A stretch of 64,000 bases of DNA from Actinokineospora spheciospongiae (GCF_000564855.1 NZ_AYXG01000241.1:98028-162027); one strand, 5' to 3'; positions 40,943-49,331 are shown, counted from the stretch's first letter. Made by a program: numbers and translations. Notes: generated by a model not told the origin, from the letters alone.

Positions 40943-41488
40943 ATGGACATCAACTGGACCGGCGAACTCGTCGAGCAGCTCGACCTGCACTGGACCACGC
41001 AGTTGCGCCCGCGCCTCGACGGCCTCACCGACGACGAGTACCTGTGGGAGCCCGCGCCCGGTTCGTGGAACATCCGCCCCAGGGGCGCCGGGGGCGGACC
41101 GGGCACCGGCGGGTTCACCGTCGACTTCGAGTACCCCCAGCCCGACCCGGCGCCGGTCACCACCATCGCCTGGCGCATGGCCCACCTGGTCGTCGGCGTC
41201 TTCGGCGCGCGCACCGCCGACCACTTCGGCGGTCCGCGGTACGACTACCCGACCCACGCCTACGCCGGGGACGCGGCGGGCGGGCTGGCCCAGCTCGACG
41301 AGACCTACGCGGCCTGGGTCGAGGGCGTGCGCGGTCTGGGCGTCGACGACCTGGCCCGCCCGTGCGGTTCCGCCGAGGGGCCGCACGCCGAGGCCCCGAT
41401 GGCCACCCTCGTGCTGCACATCAGCCGCGAGGCGATCCACCACGGCGCCGAGATCGCCCTGCTCCGCGACCTGTACGCGCGCCGGTAG
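40943..41488 (+). CDS. DinB-superfamily protein
   Basis: The 181-residue protein is a four-helix DinB-like metal-dependent enzyme: LVEQLDLHWTTQLRPRLDGLTDDEYLWEPAPGSWNIRP at the start, the first metal His in IAWRMAHLVVGVFGAR, and the distal pair in HISREAIHHGAEIALLRDL. Members often bind nickel or zinc and include mycothiol- and bacillithiol-dependent transferases. ATG at 40943, nine bases after the stop of the preceding unknown gene. It converges with the TetR gene, with three bases between their stops. Confidence 0.85.
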   Translation: MDINWTGELVEQLDLHWTTQLRPRLDGLTDDEYLWEPAPGSWNIRPRGAGGGPGTGGFTVDFEYPQPDPAPVTTIAWRMAHLVVGVFGARTADHFGGPRYDYPTHAYAGDAAGGLAQLDETYAAWVEGVRGLGVDDLARPCGSAEGPHAEAPMATLVLHISREAIHHGAEIALLRDLYARR

Positions 41489-41491
41489 CGG

Positions 41492-42142
41492 TCACTCGGG
41501 GGTGGGCACCCAGGACGTGCCGTCGACGAGGTCGCCGAGGCCCATCCAGACCAGGTTCATCAGCCAGGAGGCGACGGTCTTCTCCGGCACGTCCGGGTGG
41601 TCCAGCCACCAGTCGGCCAGGGACTCCCCCGCGCCGACCAGGGCGACCGCCATCGCCTCGGTGGACTTCGTCGGCACGCCGTGGCTGGTGGCGGAGCGGA
41701 CGAGCAGCGCGTCGACCAGGTTGATCGCCCGGCCGCGCATCCCCATCAGCTCCTCGCTGAACGGACCGCCCTGGGAGGTGGCCTGGCGGTGCAGCACGCG
41801 CCAGCTCTCGCGCTGCTCGCCGACGAAGCGGAAGAAGGCGCGCAGGCCGTGCCAGAGCTGCATGTCCGGGGGCGCCTCCGCCCGCACGCCCCCGGCGATG
41901 GCCTCCACCAGGAGGGTGGCCTCGCGCCGGATGCAGGCGGCGAACAGGTCCTCCTTGTGCCCGAGGTAGGCGTAGATCATGGGCTTGGAGACGCCCGCCA
42001 CCTCGGAGATCTCGTCCATGGACGCGTTGTGGTACCCGTGCTCGGAGAACACCCGCACCGCCGCGTCCAGGATCTGGCGCTCGCGGACCTCGCGCGGCAG
42101 GCGCTTCACGCGCGCAGGCCGACGCTGTTCGTCGACGCTCAC
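41492..42142 (-). CDS. TetR-family regulator of the lipid gene group
   Basis: GTG at 42142, with AGGAGG five bases upstream, gives 216 residues. The basic start RPARVKRLPREVRERQ leads into a TetR helix-turn-helix, NASMDEISEVAGVSKPMIYAYLGHKEDLF (about 38-66), and a helical ligand domain with two Trp-rich segments near the end. A perfect operator, CCTACT-GGTG-AGTAGG, lies 47 bases upstream, and the same motif sits at the thiolase-fabG promoter and before a small membrane protein gene. It probably represses itself, the divergent SCP2-like pair and the acyl genes; an acyl-CoA ligand is a reasonable guess. Confidence 0.88.
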   Translation of the reverse strand: MSVDEQRRPARVKRLPREVRERQILDAAVRVFSEHGYHNASMDEISEVAGVSKPMIYAYLGHKEDLFAACIRREATLLVEAIAGGVRAEAPPDMQLWHGLRAFFRFVGEQRESWRVLHRQATSQGGPFSEELMGMRGRAINLVDALLVRSATSHGVPTKSTEAMAVALVGAGESLADWWLDHPDVPEKTVASWLMNLVWMGLGDLVDGTSWVPTPE

Positions 42143-42188
42143 GCCAACCTCCTGTGCCCCACTTGCCGGAAAACCTACCCACCCGTAG

Positions 42189-42204
42189 CCTACTGGTGAG
42201 TAGG
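42189..42204. promoter_or_regulatory. TetR-type operator between the regulator and the SCP2-like pair
   Basis: CCTACTGGTGAGTAGG has perfect 6-base arms. It is 47 bases upstream of the TetR start and 14 bases upstream of the SCP2-like start, so a bound repressor would block both. Confidence 0.75.
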
Positions 42205-42218
42205 TCCTGGAGGTGTCC

Positions 42219-42872
42219 ATGCCCGAGTCAAGTCACACCGGTGAGGCCATCGGCGCGCTGAAACCGCGGGATCTCGTGGCGATGCTCGAACGCATCGACG
42301 TGGCTGATGTCGCCGCGTCGAACATCGACGTGGATGCTATCGGTCGCGCAATCGATCCGAGAAAACTTGGCACAAATGACCTGACTTCGGTGCTCTCCGC
42401 GGTCAACCGGCTCGCCGAGGCGGGCGCGGACATCGGCCTGTCCCGGATGGGACCGACCACGTTCGCCCGCCTGATGGCCCACGCCACCACCGACCAGGTC
42501 GAGGCGATCATGGTCGACCCGGTGCTGCGCGAGCGCGTACTGGGCGAGATCTTCCGCCGCATGGGCGCCCACCTGCGCCAGGACCGGGTCAAGGACCTGC
42601 ACGCGGTCGTGCACTGGCGGCTCACCGGCGGCTCCGGCGAGGGCGGCTTCGACCGCTACGAGACGGTCTTCCGCGGCGGCACCTGCGCGGTCGGCCGCGA
42701 GATGGCGGAAAAACCCCGCGTCACGGTCACCCTGACCCCGGTCGACTTCCTCAAGCTCATCAGCAACAACGCCTCCGCCCCCGTCCTGTTCATGACCGGC
42801 AAGCTCAAGGTGCGCGGCGACCTCGCGTTCGCCGCGAACCTGATCGGCCTGTTCGACCTGCCGCGCCCATGA
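42219..42872 (+). CDS. SCP2-like sterol/lipid-binding domain protein, first of pair
   Basis: ATG at 42219, with GGAGG five bases upstream, gives 217 residues. An N-terminal helical region (LVAMLERIDVADVAASNIDVDAIGRAID) and a helical middle (FARLMAHATTDQVEAIMVDPVLRERVLGEIFRRMGAHL) precede an SCP2-type domain starting LHAVVHWRLTGGSGEGGFDRYETVF and ending GKLKVRGDLAFAANLIGLFDLP. SCP2 domains bind sterols or acyl chains. The stop overlaps the next gene (ATGA). A TetR operator just upstream ties it to the acyl gene group. Confidence 0.8.
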   Translation: MPESSHTGEAIGALKPRDLVAMLERIDVADVAASNIDVDAIGRAIDPRKLGTNDLTSVLSAVNRLAEAGADIGLSRMGPTTFARLMAHATTDQVEAIMVDPVLRERVLGEIFRRMGAHLRQDRVKDLHAVVHWRLTGGSGEGGFDRYETVFRGGTCAVGREMAEKPRVTVTLTPVDFLKLISNNASAPVLFMTGKLKVRGDLAFAANLIGLFDLPRP

Positions 42873-43507
42873 GCCGCTCCAGGGCGCACACTGCCGGTAT
42901 GACCGGTTCCCGCAGGCGCCGCGGCGAGAAGTGGCACCGCCTCGAACCCACCGCCGTGGTGGACCTCGACGGCTTCGCCGCCACCATCGACCCCACCAGG
43001 CTCGACCCCGACCAGTTCGTCCAGCTCATCGCCACCCTGGACATGCTCGGCACCGCGGGCACCGGCATCGAACTGGCGGGCATGTCCACCGAGACCTTCG
43101 CCCACTTCTTCGCCCGCACCAGCACCGACCAACTCGAAGCCCTGATGGCCCACCCCCGCCTGCGCCACGTCGTCTTCGACGAGGTCTTCCGCCGGATGTC
43201 GGCCCACCTGGACCTGACCAAGGCCGCCGACCTGCGCGCGGTCGTGCACTGGCGCTTCACCGGCGGCTCCGGCGAAGGCGGCTACGACCGCTTCGAAACG
43301 GTGATCGCCCGAGGCACCTGCACCACCGCCGACATCCCCACGGCCGACCCCCGGGTCACCATCACCGCCGACCCCCCGGACTTCCTCCGCGCGGTCACCG
43401 GCGGAGCCACCCTCCCCAAGCTCTTCATCTCCGGCAAGGTCAAGGTCCGCGGCGACATCGCCTTCGCCGCCACCCTGACCAACTACTTCGACCTGCCGCA
43501 GGTCTGA
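42869..43507 (+). CDS. SCP2-like sterol/lipid-binding domain protein, second of pair
   Basis: The 212-residue paralogue of the preceding protein shows the same layout: ATIDPTRLDPDQFVQLIATLDML, FAHFFARTSTDQLEALMAHPRLRHVVFDEVFRRMSAHL, then VVHWRFTGGSGEGGYDRFETVIARGTC and SGKVKVRGDIAFAATLTNYFDLP. ATG at 42869 overlaps the upstream stop; an internal ATG at 42899 is an alternative. A tandem duplication of a lipid-binding protein suggests a heterodimer or binding of two ligands. A hairpin follows. Confidence 0.8.
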   Translation: MSRSRAHTAGMTGSRRRRGEKWHRLEPTAVVDLDGFAATIDPTRLDPDQFVQLIATLDMLGTAGTGIELAGMSTETFAHFFARTSTDQLEALMAHPRLRHVVFDEVFRRMSAHLDLTKAADLRAVVHWRFTGGSGEGGYDRFETVIARGTCTTADIPTADPRVTITADPPDFLRAVTGGATLPKLFISGKVKVRGDIAFAATLTNYFDLPQV

Positions 43508-43510
43508 CCG

Positions 43511-43544
43511 GCGTGGTGGGAGCCCACCCGGGCCCCCACCACGC
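43511..43544. terminator. Bidirectional terminator hairpin
   Basis: GCGTGGTGGG (43511-43520) pairs with CCCACCACGC (43535-43544), with a further GCCC/GGGC inside. It lies between the stop of the second SCP2-like gene and the E2 gene stop, which converge. Confidence 0.75.
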
Positions 43545-43549
43545 GCGGG

Positions 43550-45013
43550 TCAGTACGTCATCGCCACCGCGGGATCGGCCAGCAGCGCGCCGACGTCGGA
43601 CAGGAACTCCGACCCCTGCTGCCCGTCCACCAACCGGTGGTCGAAGCTCAGCGCCAACTGGCACACCTTGCGCACCACGACCTCCCCGTCGACCACCCAC
43701 GGCGTGTCCCGGATGGCACCGAAGGCCAGGATCGCCGACTCACCCGGGTTGATGATCGGCGTCCCGGTGTCCACACCGAACACGCCGACGTTGGTGATCG
43801 TGATCGTCCCGTTGACCATGTCCGCGGGCGGCGTCTTGCCGTCGCGGGCGGTGACCGTGAGCGCGTCCAGGGCCTCGGCCAGCTCGCGCAGCGACAACCG
43901 CTCCGCGTCGCGGACCTTCGGCACGATCAGCCCGCGCGGGGTCGCCGCGGCGATCCCGAGGTGCACGTAGTCCTTGTAGACGATCTCCTGCGCGGCCTCG
44001 TCCCACGCCGAGTTGACCTCCGGCGTGCGCTTGACCGCCATCGCCACGGCCTTGGCGCAGAATGCCAGCGGCGTCAGCTTGACGTCGCGGAAGTCCCGGT
44101 GCGCCCTCAACCGCGCCCGCAGCTCCATCATCGGCGTCACGTCCACGGTCAGGAACTCCGTGACGTGCGGTGCGGTGAACGCGCTGCTGACCATCGCCGC
44201 CGCGGTGACCTTGCGGACGCCCTTGATCGGCACCCGCCGCTCACCGCCGGAGGACGCCACCGCCCGAGCGGCCGGGACCTCCGTCGGAGCCTCGGCCACC
44301 GGTCCGGCCGCGGCCTGCTCGACGTCGGAGCGGGTGATCACCCCGCGGTCGCCGGACCCGGCCAGCGACCGCAGGTCGACGCCCAGCTCCTTGGCCAGCT
44401 TGCGCACCGGCGGCTTCGCCAGCGGCACGTAGCCGCCCGGCTGGTCGTCCGGCGCGGCGGGCAGGGCGTTGGGCACAGCGGCGGCGGAGACGGCCGAAGC
44501 GGCGGTGGCCGTGTTCGCGGACGCGGGTTCCTCGCCCACCGGCAGCGGCCCCGGCGCGTGCTCGAACGCGGCCGCCACCGAACCCTGCGCCGCCGCGGCG
44601 GCGGGCTCGGCCGGGACCGCGGGGCCGCGGCGCGCCCGCCGCTTCGCGGTGACCGCCTTGGAGCCGTAGCCGACCAGCGGCTTCATCTCCTCCTCGGCGG
44701 GCGCCGCCACGGCGGAGCCGTTCAGCGAACCGTTGATCGAGCCCACGTCCGGTGCCGCCGCGCCGCCGGGGTCGACGTCGACGGTCAGGATCGGGGTGCC
44801 GACGTCCACCGTCTGCCCCGGGTGCACGTGCAGCTCGGTGACCACCCCGGCCCACGGGCAGGGCAGCTCGACGGCGGCCTTGGCGGTCTCGATCTCGACG
44901 ATGATCTGGTTCACCACGACCACGTCGCCCGGCTTGACGTGCCAGGACAGGATTTCGGCCTCGGTCAGCCCCTCCGCGGTGTCCGGCAGGGGGAAGCTCT
45001 TGTACTCAGGCAC
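43550..45013 (-). CDS. bkdC: 2-oxoacid dehydrogenase E2 (dihydrolipoyl acyltransferase)
   Basis: The 487-residue core enzyme has one lipoyl domain (about 1-80) with the lipoylated Lys in VEIETAKAAVE, an Ala-rich linker, a peripheral-subunit-binding domain (PPVRKLAKELGVDLRSLAGSGDRGVITRSDVE, about 202-234), and a C-terminal acyltransferase domain with the catalytic LSFDHRLVDGQQG (His and Asp). GTG at 45013, three bases after the E1beta stop. A single lipoyl domain with separate E1 alpha and beta subunits is the branched-chain type (Rv2497c-Rv2495c in Mycobacterium), so bkdC is preferred to a pyruvate role. No E3 gene is here. Confidence 0.9.
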   Translation of the reverse strand: MPEYKSFPLPDTAEGLTEAEILSWHVKPGDVVVVNQIIVEIETAKAAVELPCPWAGVVTELHVHPGQTVDVGTPILTVDVDPGGAAAPDVGSINGSLNGSAVAAPAEEEMKPLVGYGSKAVTAKRRARRGPAVPAEPAAAAAQGSVAAAFEHAPGPLPVGEEPASANTATAASAVSAAAVPNALPAAPDDQPGGYVPLAKPPVRKLAKELGVDLRSLAGSGDRGVITRSDVEQAAAGPVAEAPTEVPAARAVASSGGERRVPIKGVRKVTAAAMVSSAFTAPHVTEFLTVDVTPMMELRARLRAHRDFRDVKLTPLAFCAKAVAMAVKRTPEVNSAWDEAAQEIVYKDYVHLGIAAATPRGLIVPKVRDAERLSLRELAEALDALTVTARDGKTPPADMVNGTITITNVGVFGVDTGTPIINPGESAILAFGAIRDTPWVVDGEVVVRKVCQLALSFDHRLVDGQQGSEFLSDVGALLADPAVAMTY

Positions 45014-45016
45014 GGG

Positions 45017-46042
45017 TCACCACGCCAGCGAGCGGTCGACGGCCTCGAGCACCCGGTCCAGGTCGGGCAGGAAGTGCTCCTCCAGCTTCGCGGGCGGGTA
45101 CGGGGTGTCGAACCCGGTCACCCGCAGCACCGGCGCCTCCAGCGAGTGGAAGCACTCCTGCTGCACCCTGGCGGCGATCTCGGAGCTGAGCGAGGCCTCC
45201 GACGGCGCCTCGCTGACCACGACCAGCCGCCCGGTGCGGCGCACCGACTCGAACACCGGCCCCAGGTCGAGCGGGGACAGCGCGCGCAGGTCGATGACCT
45301 CCAGCGAGTGCCCGTCCTCCTCGGCGGCGGTGGCCGCGTCCAGCGCCACCTTCACCGACGGCCCGTAGGCCACCACGGTCGCGGTGCTCCCGCGGCGCAG
45401 CACCTTCGAGGCGAACAGCGGTTGCGGGGTGGCCGCGGTGTCGACGTCGGCCTTCATGAACCCGGAGTGGTAGAGCCGCTTGGGTTCGAAGAACAGCACC
45501 GGGTCGTCGCACGCGATGGCCTGCTGGATCATCCAGTAGGCGTCCACGGCGTTGGAGCAGGCGACGACCTTGAGGCCCGCGGTGTGCGCGAAGTACGACT
45601 CCGGGGACTCCGAGTGGTGCTCGACCGCGCCGATCCCGCCGCCGAACGGCACCCGGATGACCATGGGCACCTTCACCCGCCCCAGGGTGCGGTTGTGCAG
45701 CTTGGCGACCTGGGACACGATCTGGTCGAAGCCGGGGAAGATGAACCCGTCGAACTGGATCTCGCACACCGGGCGGAACCCGCGCACGGCCAGGCCGACC
45801 GCGGTGCCGATGATGCCGGACTCGGCCAGCGGCGTGTCCAGCACGCGGTGCTCGCCGAAGTCCTTCTGCAGGCCGTCGGTGATCCGGAAGACGCCGCCGA
45901 GCTTGCCGACGTCCTCCCCCATCACCAGGACCTTGGGGTCGGCCTCCATCGCGGTGCGCAGGCCCAGGTTGAGCGCCTTGCCCAGGGTCAGCGAGCGGAC
46001 CGACGACGCGGTCGCGGACCGGTCGATCACGGGTGCGGCCAT
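45017..46042 (-). CDS. bkdB: 2-oxoacid dehydrogenase E1 component, beta subunit
   Basis: The 341-residue protein has the transketolase pyrimidine-binding domain and C-terminal domain of E1 beta: MGEDVGKLGGVFRITDGL, ESGIIGTAVGLAVRGFRPVCEIQFDGFIFPGFDQIVSQVAKL, and RVTGFDTPYPPAKLEEHFLPD. It forms the thiamine diphosphate site with E1 alpha. Its ATG shares a base with the E1 alpha stop (TGATG), giving equal translation of both subunits. Decarboxylates branched-chain 2-oxoacids if the operon is bkd; a pyruvate role cannot be excluded by sequence. Confidence 0.92.
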   Translation of the reverse strand: MAAPVIDRSATASSVRSLTLGKALNLGLRTAMEADPKVLVMGEDVGKLGGVFRITDGLQKDFGEHRVLDTPLAESGIIGTAVGLAVRGFRPVCEIQFDGFIFPGFDQIVSQVAKLHNRTLGRVKVPMVIRVPFGGGIGAVEHHSESPESYFAHTAGLKVVACSNAVDAYWMIQQAIACDDPVLFFEPKRLYHSGFMKADVDTAATPQPLFASKVLRRGSTATVVAYGPSVKVALDAATAAEEDGHSLEVIDLRALSPLDLGPVFESVRRTGRLVVVSEAPSEASLSSEIAARVQQECFHSLEAPVLRVTGFDTPYPPAKLEEHFLPDLDRVLEAVDRSLAW

Positions 46043-47247
46043 CAGTGCTCACCTCCGGCGAACCCGGCCTGGTAGGCCAGGAACTCCTCGCGCTGGGCCG
46101 CCACCAGCGGGCTGGCCTCGGCGTAGACGTGGTCGAACATCTGCCCCACCGGCGGTTCGGGCATGGAGAAGCAGAACTCGCGCAGCTCCGCGGCCAGCTC
46201 GTCGGCCTCGGCCTGCACCGAGTCGAAGAAGTCCTGCTCGGCGTGCTCGTGCCGGACCAGGTTCACCCGGACCCGCTCGATCGGGTCCTTGAGCTTCCAG
46301 GCCTCCAGCTCGTCGGAGAGCCGGTAGCGGGTCGGGTCGTCGGTGGTGGTGTGCGCGTCCATCCGGTAGGTGAACGCCTCGATCAGCACCGGCCCATTGC
46401 CCTGGCGGCAGACGTCGAGCGCCCAGCGGGAGACCGCCAGGGTGGCCAGCACGTCGTTGCCGTCGACCCGGATGCCGGGGAAGCCGTAGCCGCGGGCGCG
46501 CTGGTAGAGCGGGAGCCGGGTCTGGCGCTCGGTCGGCTCGGAGATGGCCCACTGGTTGTTCTGGCAGAAGAACACCAGCGGCGCGTCGTACACCGACGCC
46601 CACACGAAGCCCTCGTGCACGTCGCCCTGGCTGGTGGCGCCGTCGCCGAAGAAGCACATGGTGGCCTCGCCGTCGGCGTCGCCCACCTTGCCGTCGAACC
46701 GCTGCCCCATGGCGTACCCGGCGGCGTTGAGCACCTGGTTGCCGATGACGATCGTGTACGGGTGGAACCGGGTCTCCACCGAGTCCCAGGTGCCGTGGTC
46801 GGTGCCGCGGAAGATGCCGAGCAGCTCCGTCGGGTGCACGCCCTTGCACCAGGCCACGCCGTGCTCGCGGTAGGAGGGGAAGGCCATGTCGGTCGGCCGC
46901 ATCGCCCGGCCCGCGCCGATCTGCGCCGCCTCCTGGCCCAGCAGCGGGACCCAGATCCCGAGCTGGCCCTGGCGCTGCAGCGCGTTCGCCTCGCGGTCGA
47001 CCCGGCGCACCAGCACCATGTCGCGGTAGAGCCCGCGCAGGTCCTCGGCGGTGACGTCGGCGACGTACCGGTCGAACTCGGCGTTCTCCACCCGTTCACC
47101 CTCGGGCGTCAGGAGCTGCACCAGCTCCGGACCGCCCTCGCTGGTGGCACGCAAACCCGCGATCACCTGCTCTGCTGTGGGCGCGGCGGCCGTGGCCGCC
47201 GGGCCACCCCGGGGCTCGGGGTGCGTCCACTGTTCTGGGGACGACAT
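46042..47247 (-). CDS. bkdA: 2-oxoacid dehydrogenase E1 component, alpha subunit
   Basis: ATG at 47247, with GAGGAG upstream, gives 401 residues. The thiamine diphosphate motif runs from GDGATSQGDVHEGFVWASV to FFCQNN (the GDG...NN pair), with the substrate-region LGQEAAQIGAGRAM and FPSYREHGVAW and the phosphorylation-loop-like YRMDAHTTTDDPTRYR. An N-terminal tail of about 60 residues is Pro/Ala-rich. First gene of a three-gene operon. Earlier in-frame starts lie in a region with a possible regulatory role. Confidence 0.92.
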   Translation of the reverse strand: MSSPEQWTHPEPRGGPAATAAAPTAEQVIAGLRATSEGGPELVQLLTPEGERVENAEFDRYVADVTAEDLRGLYRDMVLVRRVDREANALQRQGQLGIWVPLLGQEAAQIGAGRAMRPTDMAFPSYREHGVAWCKGVHPTELLGIFRGTDHGTWDSVETRFHPYTIVIGNQVLNAAGYAMGQRFDGKVGDADGEATMCFFGDGATSQGDVHEGFVWASVYDAPLVFFCQNNQWAISEPTERQTRLPLYQRARGYGFPGIRVDGNDVLATLAVSRWALDVCRQGNGPVLIEAFTYRMDAHTTTDDPTRYRLSDELEAWKLKDPIERVRVNLVRHEHAEQDFFDSVQAEADELAAELREFCFSMPEPPVGQMFDHVYAEASPLVAAQREEFLAYQAGFAGGEH

Positions 47248-47621
47248 GTGCGATCTCCTCGTGGTTCGAGCCGTCCGGCCGCTCGTGGCGGGCGGGCGGC
47301 CGCGCTGCGTGGGCACGCCACGGGTAGTGGCGTTGGCCACCGTCAGCGCAGACGGTTTCCTCCCACATCCTGACACGGCACAGCATGGCGGAACGAGGCG
47401 CCGAACGTCGGAAGTTGTCCACAGGGTGGGTCTGAGCTGGGATAACGCTTGGACTCCCGATGTTCGGGGGTCAGAGCAGCCGCCGATCGGAGCAGCTCAG
47501 CGCGACCGGCGCCGAGCGGCGGCGAACCCGGCCGTGAACGCGGGTGAGCTACCTCACCTTGTCCCACGACGTCGCGATCCGGTCACGGCGGGTCGCCCGC
47601 GCCGGGTGGCAGGATCGGGGG
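47248..47621. promoter_or_regulatory. Divergent control region with DnaA-box and palindrome
   Basis: No gene is supported in these 374 bases. TTGTCCACA, the actinobacterial DnaA-box consensus, occurs at 47415-47423. A palindrome GGTGAG-CTAC-CTCACC lies at 47543-47558, 63 bases before the M20 peptidase start. The region must hold the promoters of the bkd-type operon (minus) and the peptidase (plus); -10 and -35 boxes were not assigned. Confidence 0.4.
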
Positions 47622-49040
47622 GTGGACAAGACAGCAGCACACGAGACCGTGACGCGCCTGTGGGAGGCGGAGATCCTGCCCAGCCTGCGGGAATTCGTCG
47701 CCATCCCGGCTCTCTCCCCGAACTTCGACCGGAACTGGGCGCAGACCGGTCACCTCGACGCCGCCGTCGAGCACCTGCGCGGGTGGATCACCGGCCGCGC
47801 CGTGCCCGGCGCCCGGGTGGAGGTGGTGCGGCTGCCGGACCGCTCACCGCTGCTGGTCGTGGACGTCCCGGCCACCGAGGGCGCCCCGGACACCGGCACC
47901 ACCCTGCTCTACGGCCACCTGGACAAGCAGCCACCGGTCGGCGGCTGGGGCGATGGCCTCGGCCCGTGGACGCCAGTCCTGCGCGACGGCAGGCTCTACG
48001 GCCGCGGCTCGGCCGACGACGGCTACGCGGGCTACGCCGCCACCGCCGCGATCGAGGCCGTGCGCGCCGCGGGCGGGGCGCACGGGCGCTGCGTCATCCT
48101 GCTGGAGACCGGCGAGGAGTCCGGCAGCCCGGACCTGCCCGCCTACCTGGAGCACCTGGCCGAGCGCCTGGGCCGGGTGTCGCTGGTCATCTGCCTGGAC
48201 TCCGGCGGCAACGACTACGAGCGGCTCTGGCTCACCACGTCGCTGCGCGGCCTGGTCTCGGTCGACCTGACCGTGCGGGTGCTCGACGCCGGTTCGCACT
48301 CCGGCCTGGCCAGCGGGGTCGTGCCCAGCTCGTTCCGGATCGTGCGGGCGCTGCTGGACCGCGTCGAGGACTCCGAGACCGGTGAGATCCGGATCAAGGA
48401 CATGCACGTCGACATCCCCGACGACCGCGCCGCCGAGGCGGCGGCCGCCGTCGCGGCGGCGCCGGGCGCGATCACGGGCGCGTTCCCGCTCACCGCGGGT
48501 GCCCGCCCGGTGTCCGACGACGAGGTCGAGCTGGTCCTGAACAACAGCTGGCGCCCGACGCTGTCGGTCATCGGCGCCGCGGGCTTCCCGGAACCGGTCG
48601 ACGCGGGCAACGTGCTGCGCCCGTTCACCACGCTGACGCTGAGCTTCCGGCTGCCGCCGACGGCCGACGGCGAGGCGGCGCTCGCGGCCGTCGCGGAGGC
48701 GCTGACCAGCGACGTCCCCTACGGCGCGAAGGTCGAGCTGTCGCGCACCGAGGTCGCCGACGGCTGGAACGCGCCCGCGCTCGCGCCGTGGCTGCGCGCG
48801 GCCCTGGACGCGGCGTCCGACGAGGTGTTCGGCGCCCCGTGGCGCACGGTCGGGCTGGGCGGGTCGATCCCGTTCATGGGCCTGCTCGCGGAGAAGTACC
48901 CGGACGCGCAGTTCGTGATCACCGGCGCGCTCGGCGCGGACTCCAACGCCCACGTGCCCGACGAATGGCTTCACGTGAAACAAGCGCAGCGGGTCACCGA
49001 GGCCGTGGCGCACGTCCTCGACGCCCAGACCCGCTCCTGA
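47622..49040 (+). CDS. M20-family metallopeptidase (dipeptidase-like)
   Basis: GTG at 47622 gives 472 residues beginning VDKTAAHETVTRLWEAEILP. The two-zinc site is visible: His in LLYGHLDKQPP, Asp in GRGSADDGYAGYA, Glu-Glu in LLETGEESGSPDL, Asp in ICLDSGGND, and a distal region with GADSNAHVPDEW. A lid domain lies between (about 210-380). It hydrolyses dipeptides or N-acyl amino acids in the cytoplasm; no signal peptide is present. It is alone on its strand and ended by a hairpin. Confidence 0.9.
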   Translation: MDKTAAHETVTRLWEAEILPSLREFVAIPALSPNFDRNWAQTGHLDAAVEHLRGWITGRAVPGARVEVVRLPDRSPLLVVDVPATEGAPDTGTTLLYGHLDKQPPVGGWGDGLGPWTPVLRDGRLYGRGSADDGYAGYAATAAIEAVRAAGGAHGRCVILLETGEESGSPDLPAYLEHLAERLGRVSLVICLDSGGNDYERLWLTTSLRGLVSVDLTVRVLDAGSHSGLASGVVPSSFRIVRALLDRVEDSETGEIRIKDMHVDIPDDRAAEAAAAVAAAPGAITGAFPLTAGARPVSDDEVELVLNNSWRPTLSVIGAAGFPEPVDAGNVLRPFTTLTLSFRLPPTADGEAALAAVAEALTSDVPYGAKVELSRTEVADGWNAPALAPWLRAALDAASDEVFGAPWRTVGLGGSIPFMGLLAEKYPDAQFVITGALGADSNAHVPDEWLHVKQAQRVTEAVAHVLDAQTRS

Positions 49041-49045
49041 CACGC

Positions 49046-49075
49046 CCGGTGGGCGGGGTCGGCCCCGCCCACCGG
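49046..49075. terminator. Bidirectional terminator hairpin
   Basis: CCGGTGGGCGGGG (49046-49058) and its exact complement (49063-49075) surround a TCGG loop. It lies between the stops of the M20 peptidase and of the small immunity gene, which converge. Confidence 0.85.
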
Positions 49076-49079
49076 TGCG

Positions 49080-49331
49080 TCAGCGGCGGGTGAGCTTGCC
49101 CGCGACGAGCTGGCTGTAGGTCAGCCTGCCGAGCAGCAGCTCGCACGCCGCGCTCTCGTCCGGCAGCTCGACCAGGTGGTTCTTCTGGCCGCGCTCCATC
49201 CAGTACACCTGCCACGGGCCCTCGGGGGTGCCGTGGATGCACCAGCACTGCTCGTCGCGGGAGCCCAGGGCCACCACCAGGGGCTCGATGCCGATGTCGT
49301 CGAGGGCGGTGCCGAGGCCTTGCAGGTTCAC
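49080..49331 (-). CDS. Putative immunity protein for the TNT toxin
   Basis: GTG at 49331 gives 83 residues: VNLQGLGTALDDIGIEPLVV, then DEQCWCIHGTPEGPWQVYWMERGQKNHLVELPDESAACELLLGRLTYSQLV. It is a small, soluble, acidic-to-neutral alpha/beta-like protein without signal or membrane segments. The start overlaps the stop of the toxin gene by GTGA, the standard toxin-immunity layout. It is about half the length of IFT, the known TNT inhibitor of Mycobacterium, and I see no similarity to it, so it would be a different immunity type. Function is inferred only from position. Confidence 0.7.
   Translation of the reverse strand: MNLQGLGTALDDIGIEPLVVALGSRDEQCWCIHGTPEGPWQVYWMERGQKNHLVELPDESAACELLLGRLTYSQLVAGKLTRR

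Noticed and set aside
43637..46075. An 812-codon plus-strand frame across the 2-oxoacid dehydrogenase genes
   Set aside because: Antisense to E2 and E1 beta, Arg/His/Gly-rich and without any known domain.
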